Origin: Neptunomonas marina
GTDB taxonomy: Bacteria; Pseudomonadota; Gammaproteobacteria; Pseudomonadales; Balneatricaceae
Length of the DNA stretch: 64,000 nt
Assembly (NCBI RefSeq): GCF_004005935.1
Contig: NZ_SACQ01000001.1
Location: 403,485 to 467,484 of the forward strand
Reading direction: 5' to 3'
In this document: one piece after another, positions 26,688 through 35,034 of the stretch
Position numbering within the stretch: the first letter of the stretch is position 1
Layout of the letters: every line of letters begins with the position of its first letter
The notes under the pieces: model-generated
Database searches by the model: none
What the model saw: the letters and a program-made list of their open reading frames with translations, nothing else
Told to the model about the DNA's origin: nothing
Position numbers and translations under genes: made by a program

Positions 26688-28028
26688 ATGGATATGCAGT
26701 GGGACACTTTGTTATCCCCCAAACGACATGGTCACGATGAGATGCAAACGCGCACATCTGGCCGTAGCCACTTTCACAAGGATCATGATCGTATTGTTTT
26801 CTCTAGCGCGTTTCGACGACTTGGGCGCAAAACGCAAGTGCACCCGCTTGCGCTGAATGACCATATCCACACACGCTTAACTCACTCCATCGAAGTGGGC
26901 TCCGTGGGGAGGAGCTTGGGTATCCGCGTGGGAGAGTGGCTGCAAGATGAATTGCCGCAGTGGGTTACACCCGGAGACATCGGCATGATCGTGCAAGCGG
27001 CCTGTCTCGCTCATGATATTGGGAACCCACCGTTTGGGCACGCAGGTGAATATGCAATTCGAGATTGGTTTAAGCAACCGGCTAATAGGTATTTCTTGGA
27101 GCCGCTGACAGCACAAGAGCGGCTAGATTTAGAGACCTTTGAGGGTAATGCTCAAGGCTTTCGGGTGGTTACCTGCATCGAGAATAATCTTTATGACGGT
27201 GGACTTAGATTGACCTATCCAACGCTGGGTAGCTTGCTGAAATACCCATGGACAGCTGAACATGCAACCGCAAAGGGTAAGTTTAGTTGCTATCAAACCG
27301 AGCGCGATATGTTAGATCGTTTGGGGGGGGAGCTCGGTTTGATAAAGCAGAGTGATGGCCGCTGGTGCCGACATCCTTTGGCTTACCTTGTAGAAGCTGC
27401 AGATGACATTTGCTATGCGATCTTAGATCTTGAGGATGCGATTGAGCTAAATATTTTGACCTTCGATGATATCAAACCCATTTTGTTGCGCATTGGTGGC
27501 GATACTCAGGACGAGGAACAGATATTGAATTCGGCTGCATCTGCGCGACGCAAGATATCGGCACTTAGAGGACGTGCGATTGAGAGCATGGTGAGTGCTG
27601 CATTCGATACGTTCAAGCAGCACTATGCATCGATCATGGCAGGTCAGTATCAAGGGGAGCTGCTACAAGATGGCGATAGCGATGTCGCACGCGGGATTTG
27701 TGCAGCAAAACAGCTGGCTAAGGATCAAGTCTTCCCTGATACTCGCAAAACAGAGCTAGAAGTGGGGGCTTATAGTTGTTTGGGTACTTTGCTGGAAGCG
27801 TTTTGCCAAGCGGTTTATGAGCACCAAAGCGCGACAGCGTGCCGAGAAATGAGCTATCGCAGTGAGAAAATCATCAGTTTAATGGGAATTCATGCCCCAG
27901 ATGCTAGCTGGCCGCTTTACCAAGCCTATATGAGGGCATTAGACTTCATTAGCGGAATGACAGATAACTACGCCACTTATCTTGCAAGACAGATCAGTGG
28001 ACTCTCATTTGAGTATCGGACACATTAA
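26688..28028 (+). CDS. dgt: deoxyguanosinetriphosphate triphosphohydrolase family protein
   Basis: A 446-residue HD-domain enzyme that removes triphosphate from dGTP and related dNTPs. The N-terminal RTSGRSHFHKDHDRIVFSSAFRRL, RLTHSIEVGSVGRSLG and CLAHDIGNPPFGHAGE (HD metal site) are characteristic, as is YLVEAADDICYAILDLEDAI. It resembles the type-2/dGTPase-like group. ATG at 26688 is preferred to TTG at 26685. The next gene starts directly after its stop. Confidence 0.85.
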   Translation: MDMQWDTLLSPKRHGHDEMQTRTSGRSHFHKDHDRIVFSSAFRRLGRKTQVHPLALNDHIHTRLTHSIEVGSVGRSLGIRVGEWLQDELPQWVTPGDIGMIVQAACLAHDIGNPPFGHAGEYAIRDWFKQPANRYFLEPLTAQERLDLETFEGNAQGFRVVTCIENNLYDGGLRLTYPTLGSLLKYPWTAEHATAKGKFSCYQTERDMLDRLGGELGLIKQSDGRWCRHPLAYLVEAADDICYAILDLEDAIELNILTFDDIKPILLRIGGDTQDEEQILNSAASARRKISALRGRAIESMVSAAFDTFKQHYASIMAGQYQGELLQDGDSDVARGICAAKQLAKDQVFPDTRKTELEVGAYSCLGTLLEAFCQAVYEHQSATACREMSYRSEKIISLMGIHAPDASWPLYQAYMRALDFISGMTDNYATYLARQISGLSFEYRTH

Positions 28029-28403
28029 ATGGCATCACTACAAGACCAACTTAGCAAACTTGTTTATTCAACGGAGTCGGGTGACCAATGCCCAGGTTGT
28101 CGCCGAGCAAAGGATGCATGTGAGTGCGCAGAACTTGAAGATCAAGCTCGTTTAAGCGCATTAGATGGTGTCGTGAGAATTCGTCGCGAGGTCTCTGGCC
28201 GCAAGGGCAAAGGCGTCACAACGGTCAGTGGTGTCCCTGTTACAGCGGCGGAGCTAAAAACACTGGCCAAGCAGCTCAAACAGCAGTGTGGCACTGGCGG
28301 AGCACTAAAGGATGGGGTGATTGAAATACAGGGAGATCACCGTGCTAAAATCAAAGATGTACTTGAAGCAAAAGGGTTTCAAGTCAAGTTAGCAGGAGGC
28401 TAG
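28029..28403 (+). CDS. yciH: SUI1/eIF1-like translation factor family protein (YciH-like)
   Basis: A 124-residue protein with the SUI1 domain: VVRIRREVSGRKGKGVTTVSGV and GTGGALKDGVIEIQGDHRAKIKDVLEAKG. A small N-terminal cysteine cluster CPGCRRAKDACEC may bind metal. E. coli YciH is an eIF1 homologue linked to stress translation. The ATG follows the dgt stop with no gap, suggesting translational coupling. Confidence 0.9.
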   Translation: MASLQDQLSKLVYSTESGDQCPGCRRAKDACECAELEDQARLSALDGVVRIRREVSGRKGKGVTTVSGVPVTAAELKTLAKQLKQQCGTGGALKDGVIEIQGDHRAKIKDVLEAKGFQVKLAGG

Positions 28404-28411
28404 ACAACCTT

Positions 28412-29191
28412 ATGGCTAAGAAATGTGCGATGTGTCAGCGCATTCGTGTTGTTGCTATTTTTGTGACGATGGTGGCAGTGTTGCTTCTCACCATGATGGG
28501 GCAGTCGCGGGCGGAGGTTTATACCTATATTGATGATCGTGGCAAGAAAGTCTTTGTGGGTAACTTAGGTCAAGTACCACAGAAGTACCGTGATCGTGCA
28601 GTGGCGAGAACGCCATCGGGTGAGGTGAGTAATGTCTCGTCGTTTTCATCGTCTAACGAGAAAGCCGCGAACCGTATCCGAGAGGAGTACGGTCTCACGC
28701 GTTTGCGTTCGCAGATTAGTAAGCTAGAAACGCGTGTCGAGTTGGCGAACAATCAGATCGTTGTACCCGTTGAGGTGATGCACAACGGCGGCCGCAAAAC
28801 GCTGCGCATGATTCTAGATACAGGGGCGTCGCGCTCGGTTTACTACACATCGGCTCTCGCTGGTCTTGCTTATCAGCCCAAAGCTTCGGGGGCTTCTCAA
28901 GTCGCCGGCGGCGGTGTGGTAAAAACACAAATCGCATCACTGGATACGGTTAAAGTTGGCCCTTATACCATCAAAGGCGCTGATGCCGTTATCATGGAGG
29001 ATAAGAACTACGTCTCCTATGATGGCTTGCTCGGGATGGATTTTTTGCAGCGCGTAACCTACGAAATTGATAAAGAGCGCAGCTTACTAATCTGGAATCC
29101 TAAAGAGCACAAGTCTTTGAAAGAGCAGTTGAAAAAGAAAACTGAACCGGATGAGGCTCCGCAGGCTGCAGCGGGACAGTCAGACGAGTAG
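28412..29191 (+). CDS. retropepsin-like aspartic protease with DUF4124-like N-terminus
   Basis: A 259-residue exported or membrane-anchored protein. A hydrophobic segment at about residues 11-31 ends in SRA, and EVYTYIDDRGKKVFVGNLGQVP matches the DUF4124 pattern. The core has the single-lobe aspartic protease motif MILDTGASRSVYY (Asp about 136) and the later DGLLGMDFL strand, as in TIGR02281-type clan AA proteases, which would dimerise to be active. The acidic tail is probably disordered. The start is ATG eight bases after yciH. Confidence 0.78.
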   Translation: MAKKCAMCQRIRVVAIFVTMVAVLLLTMMGQSRAEVYTYIDDRGKKVFVGNLGQVPQKYRDRAVARTPSGEVSNVSSFSSSNEKAANRIREEYGLTRLRSQISKLETRVELANNQIVVPVEVMHNGGRKTLRMILDTGASRSVYYTSALAGLAYQPKASGASQVAGGGVVKTQIASLDTVKVGPYTIKGADAVIMEDKNYVSYDGLLGMDFLQRVTYEIDKERSLLIWNPKEHKSLKEQLKKKTEPDEAPQAAAGQSDE

Positions 29192-29205
29192 CAAAATTCA
29201 GACAT

Positions 29206-29234
29206 AAAAAAGTGAGCTTTAGCTCACTTTTTTA
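29206..29234. terminator. bidirectional terminator between the protease and the MTHFR-like gene
   Basis: AAAAAAGTGAGC and GCTCACTTTTTT pair perfectly around TTTA, giving T-runs on both strands. Confidence 0.95.
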
Positions 29235-29258
29235 TTGCCTGCGCCAATCTGGTTTACC

Positions 29259-30221
29259 TTAGATGGCCTCAACCGCTTCTTCGGCAAGTCGCAGATCCAT
29301 TGTTGCTTTGAGCAGTTTGAACAAACGTACTGCGGCGTCAATCTCCTCTTTCCGGTTGGTCAGGCTTTCGATATTAAGGCCAAGAGGCACACCAAGATGA
29401 ATACATGCATCGAGAATTTGCTCTAAGCTGTTGCGGCAAACTCGAATCGATTCACCTAGTGGGCTGCTTGCGTCCAGAATGCGATAGCGGGTAGCTTCTG
29501 GAACAGAAATCCCCAACCACTCCATAAACTCAAGTGTTTTCGCGCTACCGCATGGAGCAAAGGTGAGAATAATACGTTTTGGCTTGATGCCTTGAGTGCG
29601 GCACTCCCGTGCGTATCGGCTGATAAGGTCGATGGTCGCTTGGGGGTTATAAACCGCTTGCGAAATAAAGTAAGAGCAGCCTTGCGCTGTTTTCTGCATG
29701 AGCCGCTGGTGCTCATCTGCTTTTTTAGCATGACGCTCAGCAATCGTGACGCCGCCAAGGTGAAAATCCCGCGGATGTTCTGCCAACGCGTCGTAAGCTT
29801 TAGCTAAGGGTAACGCCACATCTTTTGCTGAAGAGGGGCTACCGACAAGCACGATATCCTTCACGCCATATACGTCCTGTGCTTGTGTGAGCCACTCGTC
29901 AAACTCTGCTTTGCCTCGTTGTGAAACGCTTTTGTAAGTGATCACTGGGTGTTTTGACTTCTCAGAGAGTAATTTCGAATACGCTCTCGGGTCGTGCGTC
30001 TGCATGAATGGGAAAGGGCGCGGAGCCGAGATACGGCTGCTCTCGTCTTGGATGTCATAGACGATCAGACCGTCGTAGTCGATGGCGCTTAAGCGTTCGA
30101 GCAGTTTATTGGCGATCTCGCTAACCTGCTCCATATCCGTGCTGTCCTTTGGTGGAGTCGTACCAACAAAGTAGACACCACGTGATGGGTCTGCGAAACG
30201 GTCTTTTAATAACGTGCTCAT
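29259..30221 (-). CDS. methylenetetrahydrofolate reductase-like protein
   Basis: A 320-residue protein with a TIM-barrel pattern resembling MTHFR: VYFVGTTPPKDSTDM at the N-terminus (in place of the usual VSFEFFPPK), IVLVGSPSSA, LGGVTIAERH, and QGCSYFISQAVYNPQATIDL, which matches the family's flavin/folate region. The first strand lacks the glutamate usual in MetF. It may be a divergent relative with a different substrate and not the methionine-pathway enzyme. The ATG start is clear. Confidence 0.6.
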   Translation of the reverse strand: MSTLLKDRFADPSRGVYFVGTTPPKDSTDMEQVSEIANKLLERLSAIDYDGLIVYDIQDESSRISAPRPFPFMQTHDPRAYSKLLSEKSKHPVITYKSVSQRGKAEFDEWLTQAQDVYGVKDIVLVGSPSSAKDVALPLAKAYDALAEHPRDFHLGGVTIAERHAKKADEHQRLMQKTAQGCSYFISQAVYNPQATIDLISRYARECRTQGIKPKRIILTFAPCGSAKTLEFMEWLGISVPEATRYRILDASSPLGESIRVCRNSLEQILDACIHLGVPLGLNIESLTNRKEEIDAAVRLFKLLKATMDLRLAEEAVEAI

Positions 30222-30373
30222 GATTAGGGTCTGCGTCTAGTTGTTTAAGATGGAATAATTCTAACAGTGAAATATTTTCAAGTAATTAGTTATAAAAATG
30301 AAAGTTTTCGAACTTAAGTTGAGTTTATTTAATGAAGGCGATACAACGTTAACTAGCGATAAGGAGAAACCCT

Positions 30374-30949
30374 ATGCCATCACCTCAAGTCACGTTTGAT
30401 TTTGCAGAGATTAGCCGCCAGATTGGCGATGCCACAGAGACGGGTACACCGCCGGTTGATCGATGGAATCCTAATTTTTGTGGCGATATTGATATGCAAA
30501 TTAAACGCGATGGGCGCTGGTTTTACTGTGGCACGCCGATTGGTCGCCATGCGATGGTTAAGCTTTTCTCGAGTGTGCTCTGGCGCGAGGGCGAGCACTA
30601 CTTTCTGAAAACGCCGGTTGAGAAGATTGGTATCCAAGTGGAAGATGCCCCGTTTCACGTTAACCATTTAGATGTGATCACGAGAGATGGAAAGCCCTAC
30701 TTGCAGTTCGTCACGACAACGGAAGATGTGGTTATCGCAGGTGATAAGCACCCCATCAGAGTGGTGTCTGATCCAGAAACCGGTGAGCCGTCCCCGTACA
30801 TCATGATTCGTTTTGGTATGGAGGCTCTGATCAGCCGTAACGTGTTTTATCAGCTGGTGGAGCAGGCGAGTGAAATGCTATTTGAAGGCCAGCCTGCTTT
30901 TGTAGTGCATAGTGGCGACGCTACTTTTTCATTGGGTACTAGCGCTTAA
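30374..30949 (+). CDS. DUF1285 family protein
   Basis: A 191-residue soluble protein with the family core [43 protein letters not shown] and later [13 protein letters not shown]-like strand [15 protein letters not shown]. The fold of the family is known to be a small barrel, but its role is not. AAGGAGA precedes the ATG. The 3' end overlaps the convergent YaiI gene by 11 bases. Confidence 0.8.
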   Translation: MPSPQVTFDFAEISRQIGDATETGTPPVDRWNPNFCGDIDMQIKRDGRWFYCGTPIGRHAMVKLFSSVLWREGEHYFLKTPVEKIGIQVEDAPFHVNHLDVITRDGKPYLQFVTTTEDVVIAGDKHPIRVVSDPETGEPSPYIMIRFGMEALISRNVFYQLVEQASEMLFEGQPAFVVHSGDATFSLGTSA

Positions 30950-31388
30950 CTTGAGCTAATAGGCGGTCTAATTGGTTCGCAAAACTCTGGCGGTCTTGCT
31001 GGGAGAGCGGTTTAGGTCCATCGGTGGCGACGCCGCTGCTACGTAGTGTCTCCATAAAGTCCCGCATTGATAAGCGCTGCCTGATATTCTCTTTTGTATA
31101 GAGTTCGCCGCGAGGGTTCAGCGCTAACGCATGGTTATCGATCGTCTCCGCTGCTAAAGGGATATCAGCTGTAATAACTAAATCGTTCGCACACAAGTGT
31201 TGCACGATATAGTTGTCAGCGACATCGAAGCCTGCTGGAACTCTAATACTTTTGATAAAAGGCGACGGTGGCGTACTAATCAGTTGGTTAGCGACTAGCG
31301 TTACCTGCGTTTTGGTACGCGTTGCGGCTTTAAAAATAATCTCTTTTATGACGCGAGGGCAAGCATCTGCATCAACCCAAATTTGCAT
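30939..31388 (-). CDS. YaiI/YqxD family protein (DUF188)
   Basis: A 149-residue protein with [16 protein letters not shown] at the N-terminus, followed by [30 protein letters not shown], the diagnostic DUF188 pattern related to PIN-like nuclease folds. ATG at 31388 gives the family N-terminus. The longer frame reaching 31556 is rejected because it adds 56 atypical residues inside the neighbouring GST gene. Confidence 0.88.
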   Translation of the reverse strand: MQIWVDADACPRVIKEIIFKAATRTKTQVTLVANQLISTPPSPFIKSIRVPAGFDVADNYIVQHLCANDLVITADIPLAAETIDNHALALNPRGELYTKENIRQRLSMRDFMETLRSSGVATDGPKPLSQQDRQSFANQLDRLLAQVKR

Positions 31389-31398
31389 GAAGTGTGTC

Positions 31399-32019
31399 CT
31401 AAATTGATGGTACGAGCATACCTGACTGAACCGCCGGTAGTGTCTCCATTTGCTGCATCCAGCGCCAGACGTTGGCAAAGTCCTCAGGCTCGATCTTTTG
31501 ATACGCGTGGCGCTTGGCCCATGGGTAGATGGCAAAATCGGCAATCGATAGTTCATCTACAACAAAGCTGCGTTCAGATAAACGTGTATCCAGCACTCCC
31601 CAGAGGCGCTGTGCCTCTTTATTGTATCGCGATACGGCATAGGGTACGACCTCAGGAGCAAAGCGGTTGAAATGGTGCGCTTGGCCTAAAAACGGGCCGA
31701 AACCACCCATCTGCCACATCAACCATTCATGCACTTCATAACGTTTACGCGGAGAAGATGGCATAAATTTACCGTATTTCTCAGCGAGATAGATCAGAAT
31801 CGCACCAGTTTCAAACAGTGATATCGGCGTGCCATCTGCGTAATCATGGTCGACGATGGCAGGAATTTTGTTGTTTGGGCTGATGGCTAAAAAGTGGCTT
31901 TGGAACTGGGCCTGTTGAGTGATATCAACGGGAATCACGCGATATTCAGCACCAACAGCTTCCAGCATGATAGAGACTTTCCAGCCATTTGGTGTTGCCC
32001 AGGTGTAGAGGTCAATCAT
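31399..32019 (-). CDS. glutathione S-transferase (YfcG/YghU-like)
   Basis: A 206-residue protein with a thioredoxin-like N-terminal half, [21 protein letters not shown] and [11 protein letters not shown]...[16 protein letters not shown] (glutathione-binding ETGAI), and a helical half with [15 protein letters not shown]. The ATPNG-type start resembles the nu-class disulfide-bond reductases YfcG/YghU. It is two bases away from the upstream LysM-like gene stop, so the two are probably co-transcribed. Confidence 0.88.
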   Translation of the reverse strand: MIDLYTWATPNGWKVSIMLEAVGAEYRVIPVDITQQAQFQSHFLAISPNNKIPAIVDHDYADGTPISLFETGAILIYLAEKYGKFMPSSPRKRYEVHEWLMWQMGGFGPFLGQAHHFNRFAPEVVPYAVSRYNKEAQRLWGVLDTRLSERSFVVDELSIADFAIYPWAKRHAYQKIEPEDFANVWRWMQQMETLPAVQSGMLVPSI

Positions 32020-32020
32020 G

Positions 32021-32902
32021 TTAGTCTCGTTGGGTTTGGAAGTGCTCGTAAATCTGCATCAGCTCTTGCTCCGTAAAGGTAACGATAATGAGCTGCTGGC
32101 CAGGTTTAATGAGATTGGGGTTCTGCCCTATTAAGCCTTGCTCGTAGTTGTAGATATAGGTTGTTTGTGCCTTATCATGAAGTAACTTACCCAGATATGA
32201 GCTGCTTCTGTTGTTGAGGACTTCGTCGGCTTCGTCTGGGATATAGGCTTTTAGTGTCTCGGCGTTGCTTGAAACTTTGATACCGGCTGCAAATGTTTCG
32301 GTGAGCCCCGATTGCAGAATACCCCATAGCCCTTGTTCATCATCAGGGTTCACTGCGTGAATATAGAAGATCCGCTTTTCGGCGCTGTCAGACTGGTCGA
32401 TCAGCTCTTTTAATTGCACTTGATTAGCGAGGCTAAGAGCGCGCACGTTCTCTGCGGAGAGTGTGGTTTGTACAGATGGCTGTGCCCCATTAGCGGATGA
32501 GGGGTTGAAAGTGGAGACAGCCACCCCAAATGATTGAGCGCTACTGTCATCCACTGCCACGTTGCTTGAGCCATCAGCAGATACTTGCTCAAGCACTGCC
32601 GAGTGCTGCTGAGCCTTCAGCTCGGGCAAGTTAATAAGCTGCGATTCGGTAACGAAGTGGCGCGCTTTTCTGGCATCAATTGCCGTGGAAGGTGTTTCGG
32701 TCAGTTTGGCAATGTGCGCTTCGGCCTGTTGAGTGAGCTCAGTTTTTAACTGCGGGGCACTTTCGACAGGCGGTTGTGTCTCAGGGTTAGAGGGTAGAGC
32801 AGAGGACGTAGGCGGTGTTTCGCTATCTGAAGGGTCAGGAATAGCAAAATAGAGCACACCAATCGCGATCAAAATTGCGACGAGTACGAGTGTTCTTAAC
32901 AT
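32021..32902 (-). CDS. membrane-anchored protein with LysM-like C-terminus
   Basis: A 293-residue protein I cannot name. A single N-terminal hydrophobic helix (TLVLVAILIAIGVLYFAI) is followed by a Pro/Ser/Thr-rich stretch and a low-complexity periplasmic region. The last 65 residues, ending YIYNYEQGLIGQNPNLIKPGQQLIIV, look like a LysM-type repeat (NPN...IKPGQxL). It may bind peptidoglycan. The ATG follows AGGAG. It is divergent from the Smr-domain gene. Confidence 0.6.
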   Translation of the reverse strand: MLRTLVLVAILIAIGVLYFAIPDPSDSETPPTSSALPSNPETQPPVESAPQLKTELTQQAEAHIAKLTETPSTAIDARKARHFVTESQLINLPELKAQQHSAVLEQVSADGSSNVAVDDSSAQSFGVAVSTFNPSSANGAQPSVQTTLSAENVRALSLANQVQLKELIDQSDSAEKRIFYIHAVNPDDEQGLWGILQSGLTETFAAGIKVSSNAETLKAYIPDEADEVLNNRSSSYLGKLLHDKAQTTYIYNYEQGLIGQNPNLIKPGQQLIIVTFTEQELMQIYEHFQTQRD

Positions 32903-33008
32903 CAGTAGAGCTCCTTGTCTGCCTATCCAATACCTCTTGACTCTAAAGGAGTTTCTTCTGCGAATAAAGCACTGCGCACCAACGAATTATAAGTAAGGAG
33001 CCGTTCCG

Positions 33009-33584
33009 ATGGATAACCATGATGCAGACTTTTCACAACTGATGTCAGCGGAGGGTGTTGTACCGCTTAGCCAAGAGAAGAAACCTGTGAAGAGCTCCGG
33101 TACTGCAGATGAACAAGCACTAGAAGCCAGACGAATGGCTGCTGTGGCCGGACAAGATGAGGGCCTCACAACGGGGCCTCTTAACTGGCTAAACCCTCTA
33201 GACCCAATCGAGTGGTGCCATGATGGTGTTCAAGCTGGTGTTTATCGTAACCTTCGTCTCGGTAAGTACAACGTTGATGCACGCCTTGATCTGCGGGGCA
33301 GTAGTGCCCCGGCGGCGCTGTCTGAGCTGCTTAGTTTTGTGAAAGAGTGTATGAATTACGGTATCCGAACTATCATGATCAATATAGGTAAAGGCGATAC
33401 CGTGCGCTCTAAAGGGAACCAATTGAAAAGTTATCTTAATCTTTGGTTACCCCAGTTGCCCGAAGTTATGGCGTTTCACACGGCTAAACCGCAGCACGGT
33501 GGAAGGGCGGGCGTGTATGTGTTGCTACGTAAAAGCGACGAAGCGCGACGTGATAATCTAGAACGCCACCAAAAAAGGCGTTAG
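33009..33584 (+). CDS. Smr-domain protein (SmrA-like)
   Basis: A 191-residue protein with the Smr domain found at the end of MutS2 and in SmrA/SmrB: LDLRGSSAPAALSELLSFV, then IMINIGKGD and FHTAKPQHGGRAGVYVLLRK. The usual first motif LDLHG reads LDLRG and the usual HGKG reads IGKGD, so the two histidines thought to matter for nuclease activity are missing. AAGGAG precedes the ATG. Confidence 0.82.
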   Translation: MDNHDADFSQLMSAEGVVPLSQEKKPVKSSGTADEQALEARRMAAVAGQDEGLTTGPLNWLNPLDPIEWCHDGVQAGVYRNLRLGKYNVDARLDLRGSSAPAALSELLSFVKECMNYGIRTIMINIGKGDTVRSKGNQLKSYLNLWLPQLPEVMAFHTAKPQHGGRAGVYVLLRKSDEARRDNLERHQKRR

Positions 33585-33621
33585 TCGCGATGGCATTGGT
33601 CTGAGTAAGTAGGTGTTGCAT

Positions 33622-34227
33622 ATGCGTGAGCAGATAGACGAAGTACTTCAATTTTGGTTTGGCGATCTACAGGATGGCTTTCCTGTTGCCGACCGTAGCG
33701 CACTTTGGTGGGGCGGCGGCGAAGCGCTTGACCAACAGGTTGAGGCGCTGTTTGGGCCGCAAGTTCGTCGTGCGCTGGCGGGTGGCTTAGCCGACTGGGA
33801 AGAGACGCCGCGAGGGCGCTTAGCGCTGGTTATATTGCTTGATCAGTTCACACGTAATATCTACCGCGGCAGTGCCGAGGCTTTTAGCGGTGACGAGCAG
33901 GCTTGTGCGTTGGTGAAGCGCAGTCTCGAACGTGACTATGATCTTGCCTTAGAGGTGAGCGAGCGCCTCTTTTTTTACATGCCCCTTGAGCACTCAGAAT
34001 CGATGGCGGACCAAAACCTATGTGTCAGTAAGATGGAAGCACTCTATACCTGTGTGGATGATGCTAATCGGGACAAAGTCGTTAATGCGGTAAATTTCGC
34101 CAAAGAGCACCGCGACGTGATCGAGCAGTTCGGTCGGTTTCCTCACCGGAATCAAGCGCTTAATAGAGAGTCGACAGAAAAAGAGCTGGCTTATCTTCAT
34201 CAAGGTCAGAAAGGCTGGGGACAGTAG
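33622..34227 (+). CDS. DUF924 family protein
   Basis: A 201-residue all-helical protein with the family blocks VLQFWFGDLQDG, WWGGGEALDQQV, LALVILLDQFTRNIYRG and FFYMPLEHSE, ending in FGRFPHRNQALNRESTEKELAYL. The fold is TPR-like; no biochemical role is established. ATG at 33622 with TAGGTG upstream is chosen over TTG at 33613. Confidence 0.88.
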   Translation: MREQIDEVLQFWFGDLQDGFPVADRSALWWGGGEALDQQVEALFGPQVRRALAGGLADWEETPRGRLALVILLDQFTRNIYRGSAEAFSGDEQACALVKRSLERDYDLALEVSERLFFYMPLEHSESMADQNLCVSKMEALYTCVDDANRDKVVNAVNFAKEHRDVIEQFGRFPHRNQALNRESTEKELAYLHQGQKGWGQ

Positions 34228-34327
34228 GGTAAGGAAGTTGACTAATTTCCTCTCCCTTAGGCTGGGTTAAGCTTTGAGCTAATAAACTGCGCTATACTAA
34301 CTGCTTTTATCGCTGGAGGATGGTTCA

Positions 34328-35032
34328 TTGCGTGCTGGCTTTGAGAAGAAAATTACGGTTTTAATGGCGGCAGCGGCGCCCTGTGTACTTTTGGGCACGG
34401 TGCTGTTGATGGTGCTTGCCGAAGTGCCGTATCAAACCGTTATGATATTGCTGCTCGCCAGCGGGCTAATGTCTCTATTAGTGTTTGGTAACATCGTTCG
34501 CTATGTGAACCAAAACAGTGCCTTACAAGAGCGCCTCGCACTGGCTCAAAAAGGCAAAGATATTGTGACAGGCCTGCCAGATGAGAGTGAGTTCCTAGCA
34601 CGTCTAGACGTGGAGTGCCGCCGTAGTTTGCGTGAATTTACGCCAATTTCGGTGATGCTGGTGGGTGTATCGTCCGAGAGGCTAGCTGGCACGCCGGCTA
34701 TTCACATCGCAGAGACGCTTATCCGAGCAGTCTATCGCCCCGGCGATATGGTATCTCGCATTAGCGAAACACGTTTTGCGTTGATCTTACCAGCAACAAA
34801 CGAGCGTGCTGTTGAACTTGCAGAGCGCTGCCTTAAGGACCTGCGTAAGTTAGACAATGACGAAATAATCTCGATTGGCCTCTGTACGTTCCAGCCTGCA
34901 GCAGGGCTGACCGCAGCGAAAGCGATTAGCCGTGTTGGTGGCTTACTAGAGCAAGCTCAAACTGAAGGCGGCGATCGTGTTAACGCAACGGCAGAGAAAC
35001 AAGTTGACCCGTCTGTTATCTATACCCACTAG
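34328..35032 (+). CDS. membrane protein with degenerate GGDEF domain
   Basis: A 234-residue protein. Two hydrophobic helices lie at about residues 9-31 and 36-57. A GGDEF-fold domain follows (DIVTGLPDESEFLARLD...). The catalytic GGDEF has become SETRF, so cyclase activity is not expected. RPGD, at the right place five residues before it, keeps the form of the c-di-GMP-binding inhibitory site. The TTG start follows GGAGGAT. tmcA begins two bases after its stop, so the genes share a transcript. Confidence 0.75.
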   Translation: MRAGFEKKITVLMAAAAPCVLLGTVLLMVLAEVPYQTVMILLLASGLMSLLVFGNIVRYVNQNSALQERLALAQKGKDIVTGLPDESEFLARLDVECRRSLREFTPISVMLVGVSSERLAGTPAIHIAETLIRAVYRPGDMVSRISETRFALILPATNERAVELAERCLKDLRKLDNDEIISIGLCTFQPAAGLTAAKAISRVGGLLEQAQTEGGDRVNATAEKQVDPSVIYTH

Positions 35033-35034
35033 TA

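Noticed and set aside
30939-31556. Long reading frame extending the YaiI gene by 56 residues upstream
   Set aside because: The extra part lies within the GST gene on the same strand in another frame and does not resemble the family; ATG at 31388 gives the conserved [11 protein letters not shown] start.
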